A stretch of 64,000 bases of DNA from Thiobacillus sp. 65-1059 (GCA_001897675.1 MKUE01000123.1:1-64000), one strand, 5' to 3'. Counted from the stretch's first letter, positions 52,434-62,104 are shown. The notes: generated by a model not told the origin, from the sequence alone. A program made the numbers and translations.

Positions 52434-53103
52434 GCGCACCATCGTGGAGGGCCGAGGCCAGCAGCACGCCGGCCATCCCGGCTGCGGCCAGCGCGGCGAG
52501 ATCCGCCGCGTGGCGCACGCCGCCGGCCGCATACAGCCGGCAGGCCGGATTCAGGCGCCGCAATTGCGCCAGGCGCGCCAGGTCGGGGCCGGCGCCGGCG
52601 CCGACCCGCGCCAGCGTCATGGCGACCACATCGTCCGGCCAGCGCGCCGCATCGCGCAGCAGATCGGCCGGTCCGAGAAAATCCTCGCCGCGGTAATCCA
52701 GCGACAACACGCTGCCGCCGGGATAATCGCCGCGTGCGGGCGCTGCAGCCAGGCTTTCGCTGCCCAGCACCGGCCGCCCCAAGCCGCCGCATCGCCAGCT
52801 TGCGGCGGCAGCGACATCGGCGAAGCCGGCATCGACCCACCATTCCAGAGCCGGATGGGCGCGCTGCAGATTTTCCAGCGCGGCCCGGTGATCGCCCCGG
52901 CCGAGAATGGCATCCAGGTCGGCAACATAGAACCGGCGGAACGGATACAGCGCGAGCAAGCCCTCCACCACGGCCTCGGGCCGGCTGGAGTTGCACAACA
53001 CGGAGCGCAGCGCCCGGTATTCGTCGCGCCGGCCGGCACGCGCGCGCACCACCTGCCCGCCCATCAGGTCGAGCACGGGAATCAGGCTTAAGAAAGCGGC
53101 CAT
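52342..53103 (-). CDS. HisA-like TIM-barrel protein
   Basis: This 253-residue protein resembles HisA (LSLIPVLDLMGGQVVRA, FYVADLDAI, VDAGFAD, LYAAGGVRHAADLAAL) but lacks some HisA catalytic surroundings. A phosphoribosyl-sugar or aminofuran role in cofactor synthesis is possible. ATG 53103 shares the sequence CATG with the divergent start at 53102. Its 3' end runs 92 bp into the convergent PTPS-like gene. Confidence 0.8.
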   Translation of the reverse strand: MAAFLSLIPVLDLMGGQVVRARAGRRDEYRALRSVLCNSSRPEAVVEGLLALYPFRRFYVADLDAILGRGDHRAALENLQRAHPALEWWVDAGFADVAAAASWRCGGLGRPVLGSESLAAAPARGDYPGGSVLSLDYRGEDFLGPADLLRDAARWPDDVVAMTLARVGAGAGPDLARLAQLRRLNPACRLYAAGGVRHAADLAALAAAGMAGVLLASALHDGALSRAELAAFHDDRPRNAATGARASAPEPDR

Positions 53104-54076
53104 GAAAGTTTTCGTCTTCGAATTCGTCACCGGCGGCGGCTATGCCGGACAGGCGCTGCCCGACTTCCTGGGCGACGGCGAGTTGATGTGGCGGGCGCTG
53201 ATCGATGATCTCACCGCATTGCCGGGAATGGAAGTCCTGACCCTGCGCGATGCGCGCCTCGCCATGCCGGAACGGCCCGGCCTGACGGTCGTCGCCACCG
53301 ACGCGGCACGCTTCCGCTACGATTTCACGCGCTGCCTCGACGCCGCCGACGCGGCCTGGATGGTGGCGCCGGAAAGCGACGGCCTGCTGGAATCCCTCAA
53401 CCGGCAGGTCGAGGCCGCCGGCAAACGGCTGCTCGGCTGCCGGCCGGCCGCGGTGCGCCTCGCCGCCAGCAAGCACGCCACCGCCGCCCGCCTGGCCGGG
53501 GCCGGGGTGGCGACGGTGCCCACCTTCGCCACCCCGGACCTGCTGACGGGCGCCGTGGTGGCCAAGCCCGACGACGGCATCGGCTGCGAGGACACCCTGC
53601 TGTTTGCCGATGCCGCCGCCGCGCAGGCCTGGCATGACACCCATCCCTGCGCGGTGCGCGTGTTCCAGCCTTACGTCGCAGGCGCGAGCCTGTCGCTGTC
53701 CCTGCTGTGCTGCGACGGCCAGGCACAACTGCTGAGCGTGAACCGCCAGCATGTCGGACTGTCCGGCGACCGCTTCGAATTCCACGGCGTCACCGTCAAT
53801 GCGCTGGACGACGGCGATGGACGTTACGCCGCACTGGCCGCCCGGGTGGCGGCCGCAATCCCCGGCCTGTGGGGCTATGTCGGCGTCGACCTGATCGCCG
53901 GCGCCTTCGGCCCGATGGTGCTGGAGGTGAATCCGCGCGCGACCGTTTCCTACGCCGGCCTGCGTGCGGCGCTCGACTGCAACCCGGCGCAACGCGTGCT
54001 CGCGCTGCCGGATATGCGTGCCTGCCACGGCCTGCGCCCCATCGCCCTGGAGACGGCCCATGCCTGCGCCGACTGA
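53102..54076 (+). CDS. mfnD: ATP-grasp ligase, MfnD-like
   Basis: This 324-residue ATP-grasp enzyme (FEFVTGGGYAGQ, SKHATAARLAGAGVATVPTF, VVAKPDDGIGCEDT, LLEVNPRATVSYAGL-like VLEVNPRATVSY) resembles tyramine-glutamate ligase of methanofuran synthesis. It should attach the first glutamate to the tyramine or tyrosine part of methylofuran. It overlaps the next gene by 17 bp. Confidence 0.82.
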   Translation: MKVFVFEFVTGGGYAGQALPDFLGDGELMWRALIDDLTALPGMEVLTLRDARLAMPERPGLTVVATDAARFRYDFTRCLDAADAAWMVAPESDGLLESLNRQVEAAGKRLLGCRPAAVRLAASKHATAARLAGAGVATVPTFATPDLLTGAVVAKPDDGIGCEDTLLFADAAAAQAWHDTHPCAVRVFQPYVAGASLSLSLLCCDGQAQLLSVNRQHVGLSGDRFEFHGVTVNALDDGDGRYAALAARVAAAIPGLWGYVGVDLIAGAFGPMVLEVNPRATVSYAGLRAALDCNPAQRVLALPDMRACHGLRPIALETAHACAD

Positions 54077-55124
54077 CATCACGATCGGCTGGGACGTCGG
54101 CGGCGCGCACCTGAAGGCCGCGCGCATCGAGGCCGACGGCCGCGTCGCGATGGTCTGGCAGGAGCCGTGTCCGCTCTGGCGCGGCCTGGAGCATCTGCAC
54201 GCGGCCCTCGACCGGATCCTGGCCGGGAATGCCGCGTGGCCGGGTTCTCCGCTGCGCCACGCCGTCACCATGAGCGGCGAGATGGCCGACCTGTTCGCCA
54301 CCCGCAAGGACGGCGTGCATGCCCTGGTCGAACTGCTGTGCCAGCGTCTCGGCAGCGGCGACGTCCGCTTCTATACCGGCGCCGAGGGCTGGCTCGATGG
54401 CGCTTCCGCGCGCCTGCACCCCTACCAGGTCGCCTCGGCCAACTGGCGCGCCACCGCCGACCTGGTGGCCTCGCGCCAGGGCGAGGCGCTACTGGTGGAT
54501 ATCGGCAGCACCACCACCGACATCGTCCCGCTGCGCGGCCGCATGGTGGCCACCGCCAGCGCCAGCGACAGCGACCGCCTGGCGGCCGGCGAACTGGTCT
54601 ACACCGGCATCGCGCGCACCCCGGTCATGGCCATGAGCCCGGAAGCGCCGGTGGCGGGACGCTGGGTACCGCTCATGGCAGAACACTTCGCCACCAGCGC
54701 GGATGTCCATCGGGTACTCGGCTGGCTGCCCGACGGCGCCGACCTGCACGACAGCGCCGATGGCGGGCCCAAGACCGTCGAGGCCAGCCGTGTCCGGCTG
54801 GCGCGCATGGTCGGACGCGATGCCGGCGACCTGTCCGATGCTGCCTGGGCGGAACTGGCCGCCTGGTTCGCCGACACGCAACTGGAACGCATCGGCCGCG
54901 CCATCCGGCAAGTGCTGTCGCGCGTGCCGCTCGACCCGCATGCACCCCTGGTGATGGCGGGCGCCGGCGCTTTCCTCGGCCCGCGCCTGGCGGCAAGGAG
55001 CGGACGCCCGGTGCTGAACTTCTCGCAACTGCCGATAGCCGGTTCACTGGTCGAGCACATCGACTGGTGCGCGCCGGCCGTGGCTGCGGGCCTGCTGCTG
55101 GCTGGAGAAAAATCATGCTGCTGA
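54060..55124 (+). CDS. mfnF: H4MPT-linked C1-transfer pathway protein, MfnF-like
   Basis: This 354-residue protein has the hydantoinase/oxoprolinase-like ATPase fold: TIGWDVGGAHLKAA, LVDIGSTTTDIVPL and MAGAGAFLGPRLAA. The archaeal relative MfnF joins the furan and tyramine-glutamate halves of methanofuran. Start ATG 54060 lies inside mfnD, and the end overlaps pabB by 10 bp. Confidence 0.83.
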   Translation: MPAPTDITIGWDVGGAHLKAARIEADGRVAMVWQEPCPLWRGLEHLHAALDRILAGNAAWPGSPLRHAVTMSGEMADLFATRKDGVHALVELLCQRLGSGDVRFYTGAEGWLDGASARLHPYQVASANWRATADLVASRQGEALLVDIGSTTTDIVPLRGRMVATASASDSDRLAAGELVYTGIARTPVMAMSPEAPVAGRWVPLMAEHFATSADVHRVLGWLPDGADLHDSADGGPKTVEASRVRLARMVGRDAGDLSDAAWAELAAWFADTQLERIGRAIRQVLSRVPLDPHAPLVMAGAGAFLGPRLAARSGRPVLNFSQLPIAGSLVEHIDWCAPAVAAGLLLAGEKSCC

Positions 55125-56539
55125 CTGCCCTTCCCTACCACGCGGACAGCGCCGAGCTGTTCGAAGCCATCGCCGACGAACCGTGGGCGGTGTTTCTTGA
55201 CAGCGGCCGGCCACGCAGCACCGCCGGACGCATCGACATCCTCGCCGCCCGCCCGAGCGCCACGCTGGTCACCCGTGGCGGCATGACCGAGATCCGCCGT
55301 CACGACAGCGCCGGCCCGCCCGTCAGCCTCTCCCCCGACGACCCGTTCGACCTGCTGCGCCAGGCCCTCGCCGCCGACGGCCAGCCAAGCCCGCTGCCAT
55401 TCGCCGGCGGCGCCATCGGCTATTTCGGCTACGATCTCGCGCGCCGCATCGAACGCCTGCCGCGCCTCGCGCGCGACGCCGAAGCCATCCCCGACATGGC
55501 GGTCGGCATCTACGACTGGGCCGTCGTGGTCGATCACGAGCAGCGCGCAAGCTGGCTGGTCGGCGCCGGGCGCGACCCTCGCACCGCCGCCACCTGGGAT
55601 CGGCTGGCCGCCCTGTTCAACCCCCTCCCCGGCGCTACCGCCGCGTCGCAGCGGCGCCCGTTCCGCGTCGGCACGGTGAACTGCAATTTCACCCGCGACG
55701 CCTATCGCCGGGCTTTCAGCCAGATCCAGCGCTACATCGCCGCCGGCGACTGCTACCAGGTCAACCTCGCGCAACGCTTCGCCGCCCCCGCCACCGGCGA
55801 TCCCTGGCTCGGCTACCAGGCCCTGCGCCGGCTCAACCCGGCGCCGTATTCGGCCTATCTCAACCTGCCCGACGTCCGCATCCTGTCGTCGTCGCCGGAA
55901 CGCTTCCTGGAAGTGCGGCAGGGACGCGTCGAGACCAAGCCGATCAAGGGCACGCGTCCGCGCGCCGCTGCACCCGAGGCGGATTCGGTGCTGGCGCGGG
56001 AATTGCGCGACAGCCTGAAGGACCGCGCCGAGAACCTGATGATCGTGGACCTCCTGCGCAACGACCTCGGCAAGGTATGTGCGCCGGGCTCGGTGGCGGT
56101 GCCGCGCCTGTTCGAGATCGAGAGCTTCGCCACGGTGCACCATCTGGTGAGCACGGTAACCGGGCGTCTGGCCGGGAACGTGGATGCGGTGGCGCTGCTG
56201 CGCGCGTCGTTCCCCGGGGGCTCGATCACCGGGGCGCCGAAGCTGCGCGCCATGCAGATCATCGAGGAACTGGAGCCGGACCGGCGCGGCGTGTATTGCG
56301 GGGCGGTGGGCTGGCTGGGGTTCAACGGCGACATGGACAGCAACATCGCGATCCGCACCCTGGTGCTGGCGCGCGACACCCTGCGCTTCTGGGCCGGCGG
56401 CGGCATCGTCGCCGACTCGAAGGCCGACGAGGAGTATCAGGAATGCCTCGACAAGGCGGCCGCCATGCTCAGGCTGGTGCGCGAATCGGGCGGCGGAATG
56501 GCCGCCGCGCAAGCGGAGGAACAATGCTCCGAGTCGTGA
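55115..56539 (+). CDS. pabB: Aminodeoxychorismate synthase component I
   Basis: This 474-residue chorismate enzyme supplies p-aminobenzoate, needed for both folate and methanopterin. The chorismate-binding motifs ETKPIKGTRPR, DRAENLMIVDLLRNDLG, GGSITGAPKLRAM and CGAVGWLGFNGDMDSN are complete. Start ATG 55115 overlaps mfnF and the end overlaps the kinase gene by 16 bp. Confidence 0.93.
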   Translation: MLLTALPYHADSAELFEAIADEPWAVFLDSGRPRSTAGRIDILAARPSATLVTRGGMTEIRRHDSAGPPVSLSPDDPFDLLRQALAADGQPSPLPFAGGAIGYFGYDLARRIERLPRLARDAEAIPDMAVGIYDWAVVVDHEQRASWLVGAGRDPRTAATWDRLAALFNPLPGATAASQRRPFRVGTVNCNFTRDAYRRAFSQIQRYIAAGDCYQVNLAQRFAAPATGDPWLGYQALRRLNPAPYSAYLNLPDVRILSSSPERFLEVRQGRVETKPIKGTRPRAAAPEADSVLARELRDSLKDRAENLMIVDLLRNDLGKVCAPGSVAVPRLFEIESFATVHHLVSTVTGRLAGNVDAVALLRASFPGGSITGAPKLRAMQIIEELEPDRRGVYCGAVGWLGFNGDMDSNIAIRTLVLARDTLRFWAGGGIVADSKADEEYQECLDKAAAMLRLVRESGGGMAAAQAEEQCSES

Positions 56540-57156
56540 AACTGGGCGGCAGTCTGCATGATTCGCCGTGGCTCGCCGGCTGGCTCGATGCGCTGGCGCG
56601 GGCCGGCGGCCGCGTCGTGCTGGTGCCCGGCGGCGGGCCGTTCGCCGACGCGGTGCGTGCGGCGCAGCGGCGCTGCCGTTTCGGCGAAGCGGCAGCGCAT
56701 CGCCTGAGCCTGCTCGCGATGGAGCAATACGGTCTGATGCTGTGCGACCTGGAACCGGATCTGCTCCCCGCCGCCACGACCCAGGTGATCGCCGATGCCA
56801 TCGCGCACGGCCGCACGCCGGTCTGGCTGCCCTCGAGCATGTGCCTGGGCGCGCCCGACATCCCGGAAAGCTGGTCGGTGACCTCCGACAGCCTGGCGGT
56901 CTGGCTCGCGCACCATCTCGGCGCAGAAGCGCTGGCGCTGGTCAAGCACGGCGAGGGCGACGCCGGCGATATCCGGGCGCTGGCCGACGCCGGCCTGGTC
57001 GACCGCGCCTTTCCCGGTTTCGCGGCCCGCTACGCCAAACCGATCCACATCCTCAGCCACTGCGCCCCCACCACCCTGGACGACTGGCTGGCCTGGCCGA
57101 TGGCTGCCCCCGTTCCGCCGAGAGAAGCGCACGACGCCTGCAGGCATGGGCAGTAA
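56524..57156 (+). CDS. mfnE: Amino-acid-kinase-fold protein, MfnE-like
   Basis: This 210-residue kinase has VVKLGGSLHDS, VVLVPGGGPFADAVR, and SVTSDSLAVWLAHHLGA. The archaeal relative MfnE phosphorylates the aminomethyl-furan phosphate intermediate of methanofuran. It lies between pabB and the thioredoxin-like gene. Confidence 0.84.
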   Translation: MLRVVKLGGSLHDSPWLAGWLDALARAGGRVVLVPGGGPFADAVRAAQRRCRFGEAAAHRLSLLAMEQYGLMLCDLEPDLLPAATTQVIADAIAHGRTPVWLPSSMCLGAPDIPESWSVTSDSLAVWLAHHLGAEALALVKHGEGDAGDIRALADAGLVDRAFPGFAARYAKPIHILSHCAPTTLDDWLAWPMAAPVPPREAHDACRHGQ

Positions 57157-57218
57157 AGCGGATCGGAAATTGCCGCCAGCGGCACGACGCCAAGACGCGG
57201 GAAATGAGAGATAGCCCG

Positions 57219-57845
57219 ATGAACCCCATGAATGAATCAACCCAGCCTGCCCCCATGAAAACCAACCCTGTCCATGCCGCCCGCGCCCGCGAAGACAACC
57301 CTAAGCTTGCGGGCTGGACCGTAAACCTGCTGGGCGCGCTGCTGCTGGCGCTCGGCGTACCCGCGCTCGCCGCCGGCCTGCCTCCCCTGTCCCACAGCCT
57401 GACCGCGGCAGCGGCAAAAAACCCCGCCCCGGCACTGAAGCTGAAGGATCTCGATGGCCAGCTTCACGACCTGGCGGCGCTCAAGGGCAAGGTCGTGCTG
57501 GTCAACTTCTGGGCCACCTGGTGCCCGCCCTGCCGCCGCGAAATGCCCTCGATGGAACGCCTGGCGCAAAAGCTGCGCGGGGATAATTTCGTCGTGCTGG
57601 CAGTGGACGTGGGCGAGGACGCCGACACCGTGCATGCCTTCAGCAGCCGGATGGAAAGCCCCCCGTCCTTCCCGATCCTGCTCGACCCCCATGGCAGGAC
57701 CATGCAGGCGTGGGGGGTGGCCGGCTTGCCGACCACCTATCTGATCGACCGGCAGGGCCGCATCGTTGCCGGCGCAATCGGCGGGCGCGAATTCGACCAC
57801 CCGGAAATCGAACGGGCGGTGCGCGACCTGCTCAAGCGCGACTGA
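57219..57845 (+). CDS. TlpA-family thioredoxin-like protein
   Basis: This membrane-anchored thiol-disulfide protein of about 208 residues has one N-terminal membrane helix (LLGALLLALGVPALAAGL) and a periplasmic thioredoxin domain with WCPPC (FWATWCPPCRREMPS) and the cis-Pro loop GLPTTYLID. In-frame ATGs at 57204, 57219, 57228 and 57255 are possible; 57219 was chosen tentatively for GAGAG upstream. Why it sits among methylofuran genes is unclear. Confidence 0.87.
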   Translation: MNPMNESTQPAPMKTNPVHAARAREDNPKLAGWTVNLLGALLLALGVPALAAGLPPLSHSLTAAAAKNPAPALKLKDLDGQLHDLAALKGKVVLVNFWATWCPPCRREMPSMERLAQKLRGDNFVVLAVDVGEDADTVHAFSSRMESPPSFPILLDPHGRTMQAWGVAGLPTTYLIDRQGRIVAGAIGGREFDHPEIERAVRDLLKRD

Positions 57846-57887
57846 CCGGGCGGCGGCCAGTTTACGCCCGCAGACAAGGCCTCAATC

Positions 57888-59243
57888 ATGACATCCGGAC
57901 GGAAAGCGGAACTCGAACTGCTCGACGAAGCCCTGGCCATCCTCGACGCCGGCTTCGCCGAACTGCCGGACGCCCGCCCCGGCGCGCTCCCCGCCGGCCT
58001 GCGCGAGGCCCTGCTCGCGGCGGCGGAACGCCTGCGCGATACCGACCCCTATCATCACCCGCTCTACCTGGGGCACATGCAGAAGCCGCCCCACCCTGCC
58101 GCCCGGCTGGCCTATTCCCTGAGCCTCGGCCTCAACCCCAACAATCACGCCTACGACGGCGGCCGCGCCAGTTCGCGCATGGAACGGGAGGCGGTGGCCC
58201 GGATCGCGGCCATGTTCGGTTGGGGAATCCACCTCGGGCACCTGTGCAGCGGCGGCACGCTGGCCAACTTCGAAGCGCTCTGGGTGGCGCGGGAACTCGG
58301 CCACGGCCGGGGCATCGCCGCCTCGACCCAGGCCCATTACAGCCACGCGCGGCTGGCGGGCGTGCTGGGTGCGCCCTTCCACCCGGTTGCGGCGGATCAC
58401 CTGGGGCGCATGGGCATCGCAGCCCTGGAACGCGCGCTGGCCAAGGGCACGGTGGGAACCGTGGTGGCCACCCTGGGCACCACGGCCACCGGCGCCGTGG
58501 ACCCGCTTCACGACATCCTGGCCCTGCGCCAGCGCCACGCCTTCCGCCTGCACGTGGATGCCGCCTACGGCGGCTATTTCACCCTCGCGGCCAACCTGGA
58601 CGGCGACGCCCGACGCGCCTTCGACGCCCTGTCCCAAGCCGATTCCATCGCCGTCGATCCTCACAAGCACGGCCTGCAGCCCTACGGCTGCGGCTGCATC
58701 CTGTTCCGCGACGCACACGTCCGGCAGGTCTACCGGCATGACTCGCCGTATACCTATCTGGGCAGCGCCGACCCCCACCTGGGGGAAATCTCCCTGGAAT
58801 GCTCGCGCCCCGGCGCCGCCGCCGTGGCCTTGTGGACCACCCTGCGGCTGCTGCCCCTGGTCCGCGGCGGCGAATTCGCCCGCGGACTGGAAGCCGGCCG
58901 CGCCGCCGCGCTGGCGCTGCACCATGCGCTGGCGCAGGATGAGCGCTTCGTCCCGCTGTCCCCGCCGCAGCTCGACGTCGTCGTCTGGGCCGTGCGCGCC
59001 GACACCGCCAGCCTGGCCACGGCCAGGACACGCCGGGTTTTCCAGGCCGCCCGGGAACGCGATCTGCATCTGGCCCTTGTCGCCATGCCCAGGGCCATGC
59101 TGGAGCCGTTCAAGCCGGTGCGTGCCTGGGACGCGGACGCGATCACCTGCCTGCGCGCCTGCGTGATGAAGCCGGAACACGGGGCGTGGCTGAAGGAAAT
59201 CCTGCAACGGCTGGATGGGGCGGCCGGGAAACGCCCGGCGTGA
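57888..59243 (+). CDS. PLP-dependent group II decarboxylase, MfnA-like
   Basis: This 451-residue PLP enzyme has HPLYLGHM, CSGGTLANFEALW, GTTATGAVDP, LHVDAAYGG and the PLP lysine K260 in AVDPHKHGLQPYG. It resembles tyrosine/aspartate/glutamate decarboxylases. By place it is an MfnA-type tyrosine decarboxylase for methylofuran. Aspartate decarboxylation for beta-alanine is an alternative. Confidence 0.83.
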   Translation: MTSGRKAELELLDEALAILDAGFAELPDARPGALPAGLREALLAAAERLRDTDPYHHPLYLGHMQKPPHPAARLAYSLSLGLNPNNHAYDGGRASSRMEREAVARIAAMFGWGIHLGHLCSGGTLANFEALWVARELGHGRGIAASTQAHYSHARLAGVLGAPFHPVAADHLGRMGIAALERALAKGTVGTVVATLGTTATGAVDPLHDILALRQRHAFRLHVDAAYGGYFTLAANLDGDARRAFDALSQADSIAVDPHKHGLQPYGCGCILFRDAHVRQVYRHDSPYTYLGSADPHLGEISLECSRPGAAAVALWTTLRLLPLVRGGEFARGLEAGRAAALALHHALAQDERFVPLSPPQLDVVVWAVRADTASLATARTRRVFQAARERDLHLALVAMPRAMLEPFKPVRAWDADAITCLRACVMKPEHGAWLKEILQRLDGAAGKRPA

Positions 59244-59304
59244 AAGGATGATTACATTGGCGGATAATGCCCGGCTTCGCCCATCCGACAGAAGTCCGCA
59301 CCGC

Positions 59305-60699
59305 ATGCAAAAAGAAGTCAAGGAAAAGCCCCAGTACGCCGTCGTGGCGTCGGTGCAGCTGCCGGGGGTGAGCGACGTTGAATTCGAGGCGTCGCTGACC
59401 GAACTGCGCGAACTGGCGAAGACACTGGGATTCACGGTCACCCGCGCGTTCACGCAAAAGCGTTCCGGCTTCGACTCGACGGCGTATCTGGGCGTCGGCA
59501 AGCGGCAGGAGATACGCCGCTTCGTGAACGGCGAACCGGGCGGCACAAGCGAACCCGACCGCGAGCCGCAGAACCCCCTGCATCGCCTCTCCAACTTCGT
59601 CGAAGGGCTGGACGACGTGGTCTCGCCCCACCCGATCGACGTCATCTTCGTCGACCACGAGATTTCGCCGTCGCAGGCGCGCAACCTCGAAAACGAGGCC
59701 GGCTGCCAGGTGATGGACCGCACCATGGTCATTCTCGAGATCTTCCACCGCAACGCGCGCTCCCCCGCTGCGCGCGCGCAGGTGGAGATCGCGCGCCTGG
59801 GCTACCTGGCGCCGCGCCTGCGCGAGGCGGCCAAACTCGCGGGGCCGCAGGGTCGGCAGCGCAGCGGCGTCGGCGGGCGCGGTGCCGGCGAGTCGCACAC
59901 CGAACTGGACAAGCGCAAGATCCGCGACCGCATCGCCGAACTACAGAAGGAAATCGCCGCGATGGACGTCGAGCGCAAGACGCAGCGCGCGCGCCGGCAG
60001 GCGCACCAGGGGCTCGCCAGCGTGGCGCTGGTGGGCTACACCAACGCCGGCAAATCGACCCTGATGCGTGCCCTCACCGGCAGCGAGGTGCTGGTCGCCA
60101 ACAAGCTCTTCGCCACGCTCGACACCACCGTGCGCACGCTTTACCCCGAGAGCGTGCCGCGCGTGCTGGTGAGCGACACGGTCGGCTTCATCAAGAACCT
60201 GCCGCACGGGCTGGTCGCGTCGTTCAAGTCGACGCTCGACGAGGCGCTCGATGCGTCGCTGCTGCTGCATGTCATCGACGCCAGCGATCCCGGCTTCGAG
60301 CGGCAGATCGAAACCACCGAGCACGTGCTGTGCGAGATCGATGCGCAGGACGTGCCGCGCCTGCGCATTTTCAACAAGATCGACCACGTCGGCGACGCCG
60401 CGGCGCAAGCCGAATGCGAAGCCGCGCTGCGCGCCGCCTACCCCGGCTGCATGGTGATGAGCGCGCGCCGCCCAGGCGACGTCGCGCAACTGCACCAGGC
60501 GATCATGGCGTTTTTCCAGCGGGATCTGGCCGAGGCCGAGCTTTTCCTTCCCTGGTCGGCACAGCAGCTGCGTGGAGAGATATTCGCGCGCTGCGAGGTG
60601 CTGGAGGAGCGCGCCGACGACGCAGGTGCGTTCTTCCGCGTCCGCGGCGAGCAGGCAACCCTGGACAGCCTGCGCGAGCAGTTCGCCCAGGCGCGATGA
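59305..60699 (+). CDS. hflX: GTPase HflX
   Basis: This 464-residue ribosome-splitting GTPase has the G1 loop GYTNAGKST, SDTVGFIKNLPH and FNKIDHV. The N-terminal domain has VIFVDHEISPSQARNLE and an extra loop of about 30 residues (about 67-98, PGGTSEPDREPQNP) compared with usual HflX. ATG 59305 (MQKEVKEKPQ) is used; an in-frame ATG at 59248 also exists. hfq is not next to it. Confidence 0.93.
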   Translation: MQKEVKEKPQYAVVASVQLPGVSDVEFEASLTELRELAKTLGFTVTRAFTQKRSGFDSTAYLGVGKRQEIRRFVNGEPGGTSEPDREPQNPLHRLSNFVEGLDDVVSPHPIDVIFVDHEISPSQARNLENEAGCQVMDRTMVILEIFHRNARSPAARAQVEIARLGYLAPRLREAAKLAGPQGRQRSGVGGRGAGESHTELDKRKIRDRIAELQKEIAAMDVERKTQRARRQAHQGLASVALVGYTNAGKSTLMRALTGSEVLVANKLFATLDTTVRTLYPESVPRVLVSDTVGFIKNLPHGLVASFKSTLDEALDASLLLHVIDASDPGFERQIETTEHVLCEIDAQDVPRLRIFNKIDHVGDAAAQAECEAALRAAYPGCMVMSARRPGDVAQLHQAIMAFFQRDLAEAELFLPWSAQQLRGEIFARCEVLEERADDAGAFFRVRGEQATLDSLREQFAQAR

Positions 60700-60848
60700 G
60701 CCGGCCCATTGCCGCGGCCGGACGCCAGCCCGGTTCGACATTTCCATCGGCAGCCGTTCACTGCGGGCATTCGCGGTGTTCAGCCTGAACGCCTGCCGCC
60801 AAGCGATGCTTCAGCCACCCGGAGGCCGCAGCCATCGCCTGGCGGCGA

Positions 60849-61544
60849 TCATGCCTCCGGTGCCGTCTCCCGCCCCATTGCCTCGCTGAGCGCCGCCAGG
60901 GCGCCCGGCTCCAGCGCCCAGGTGCGGGCGTGGTGGCGGCAGAGGGCGCCGCGAAACCCCAGGTAGTCCGCACCGACGGGCGCGAGGACGGGAATGTCGG
61001 CCAGCTTGAGCGAGCCGGCCAGGCCGCTGAGCAGTCCCGGCTTTTTCGCCTGCGCCACGAACTGCGCCAGGCGCACCACCGGCTGATGGGCCAGCAGGCC
61101 GCCGCCGGTCTTGTCCGCCGTGTCGAGCATGACGCCCGTGAAATCCCGTTCGGCGAGGCGCCCGATCAGGCCGAAATCCGGCTCGCGGTCGGCAAACAGC
61201 ACGGCCACCAGGCGGTGGCGGCTGGCGAGCGGCGCCAGCGCATCCAGGCAATCGGCCAGCGCGGGCGACGGGAACAGGCCGATCTTGACGAAGTCGACGC
61301 CGGTGGCGGCCATGGCGGCAACGGCGGCCGTCACCGCAGCCGGGGGCATGTCCGGGAAATCGCCGATGGTGGCGCTGACCGGGACGCGCCCGCCCACCGC
61401 CGCGACGATGGCGCGCACGGTGTCGTGCGGCAGCGCGCCGAGCGCGCCGGCATGCGGGTTCTTGGCATCGACGATGGCGGCGCCGGCGGCCAGCACCTGG
61501 CGCGCCTCGGCTGCATCGGTGATGCTGGCGAGCCAGGCGCTCAT
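60849..61544 (-). CDS. mfnB: (5-formylfuran-3-yl)methyl phosphate synthase, MfnB
   Basis: This 231-residue TIM-barrel enzyme makes the furan precursor of methylofuran from two glyceraldehyde-3-phosphates. Features: LASITDAAEARQVLAAGA, VDAKNPHAGALGAL, DFVKIGLF and MLDTADKTGGGLLAH. The catalytic Lys are probably in DAKNP and DFVKIG. It overlaps the DUF447 gene by four bases. The 149-bp gap to hflX holds nothing. Confidence 0.92.
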   Translation of the reverse strand: MSAWLASITDAAEARQVLAAGAAIVDAKNPHAGALGALPHDTVRAIVAAVGGRVPVSATIGDFPDMPPAAVTAAVAAMAATGVDFVKIGLFPSPALADCLDALAPLASRHRLVAVLFADREPDFGLIGRLAERDFTGVMLDTADKTGGGLLAHQPVVRLAQFVAQAKKPGLLSGLAGSLKLADIPVLAPVGADYLGFRGALCRHHARTWALEPGALAALSEAMGRETAPEA

Positions 61545-62104
61545 GCCGCTTCCCGGTGCGCCGCGATCTTCTCCCCGAGCCAGCCCCACGCCTCCAGCTC
61601 GCGCGGCCCGGCGGTCTTGCCGATGGCGACGGCGAGGTAGTCCATCTCCCGTTGCACCTTGTCGGCAGGCAGCATGTTCAGGCGGCTGACCAGGATGCAG
61701 GCTTCGATGACGGCGGCCTGGGCGCGATTGTGACCGGGAAACGGCGCATGGTTGCGGGCGATCAGTTCGCGGCACAGGAAGCGCGGCCGCAGCGGGTCTT
61801 CCTCGATGCGCACCACTTCCAGCTCGACGTGGCTGAGGGCGTTTTCCAGCCGGCCGCAGGCGATGCGTTCACATGGCACGAGCGGCCAGTCGCGCCGCCC
61901 GGTGAGGCAGCCGGCGAACACGCGCGTGTCGTCGGTGTGGCTCAGGGCGGCCAGGCCGGTGGCGCGCAGGTTGTCCAGGGTGCGCGAGGGATGAAACGGC
62001 GCCAGCACGACGAACCCGCCTTCGCGCCGGAAGCCCAGCGGGGCGATGTGGGTGGCGCCGTCGGGCGTGGCGCTGGTGAGGATGGCTTCGAAGATCAGGC
62101 TCAC
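61541..62104 (-). CDS. DUF447-family protein
   Basis: This 187-residue protein has a flavin-reductase-like split barrel (VVLAPFHPSRTLDNL, CRELIARNHAPFPGHNRAQ). The family is shared by methanogens and H4MPT-dependent bacteria; its role is unknown but probably in H4MPT or methylofuran synthesis. The start is GTG 62104 with GAGAG upstream; it overlaps the DHPS-like gene by four bases. Confidence 0.85.
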   Translation of the reverse strand: MSLIFEAILTSATPDGATHIAPLGFRREGGFVVLAPFHPSRTLDNLRATGLAALSHTDDTRVFAGCLTGRRDWPLVPCERIACGRLENALSHVELEVVRIEEDPLRPRFLCRELIARNHAPFPGHNRAQAAVIEACILVSRLNMLPADKVQREMDYLAVAIGKTAGPRELEAWGWLGEKIAAHREAA

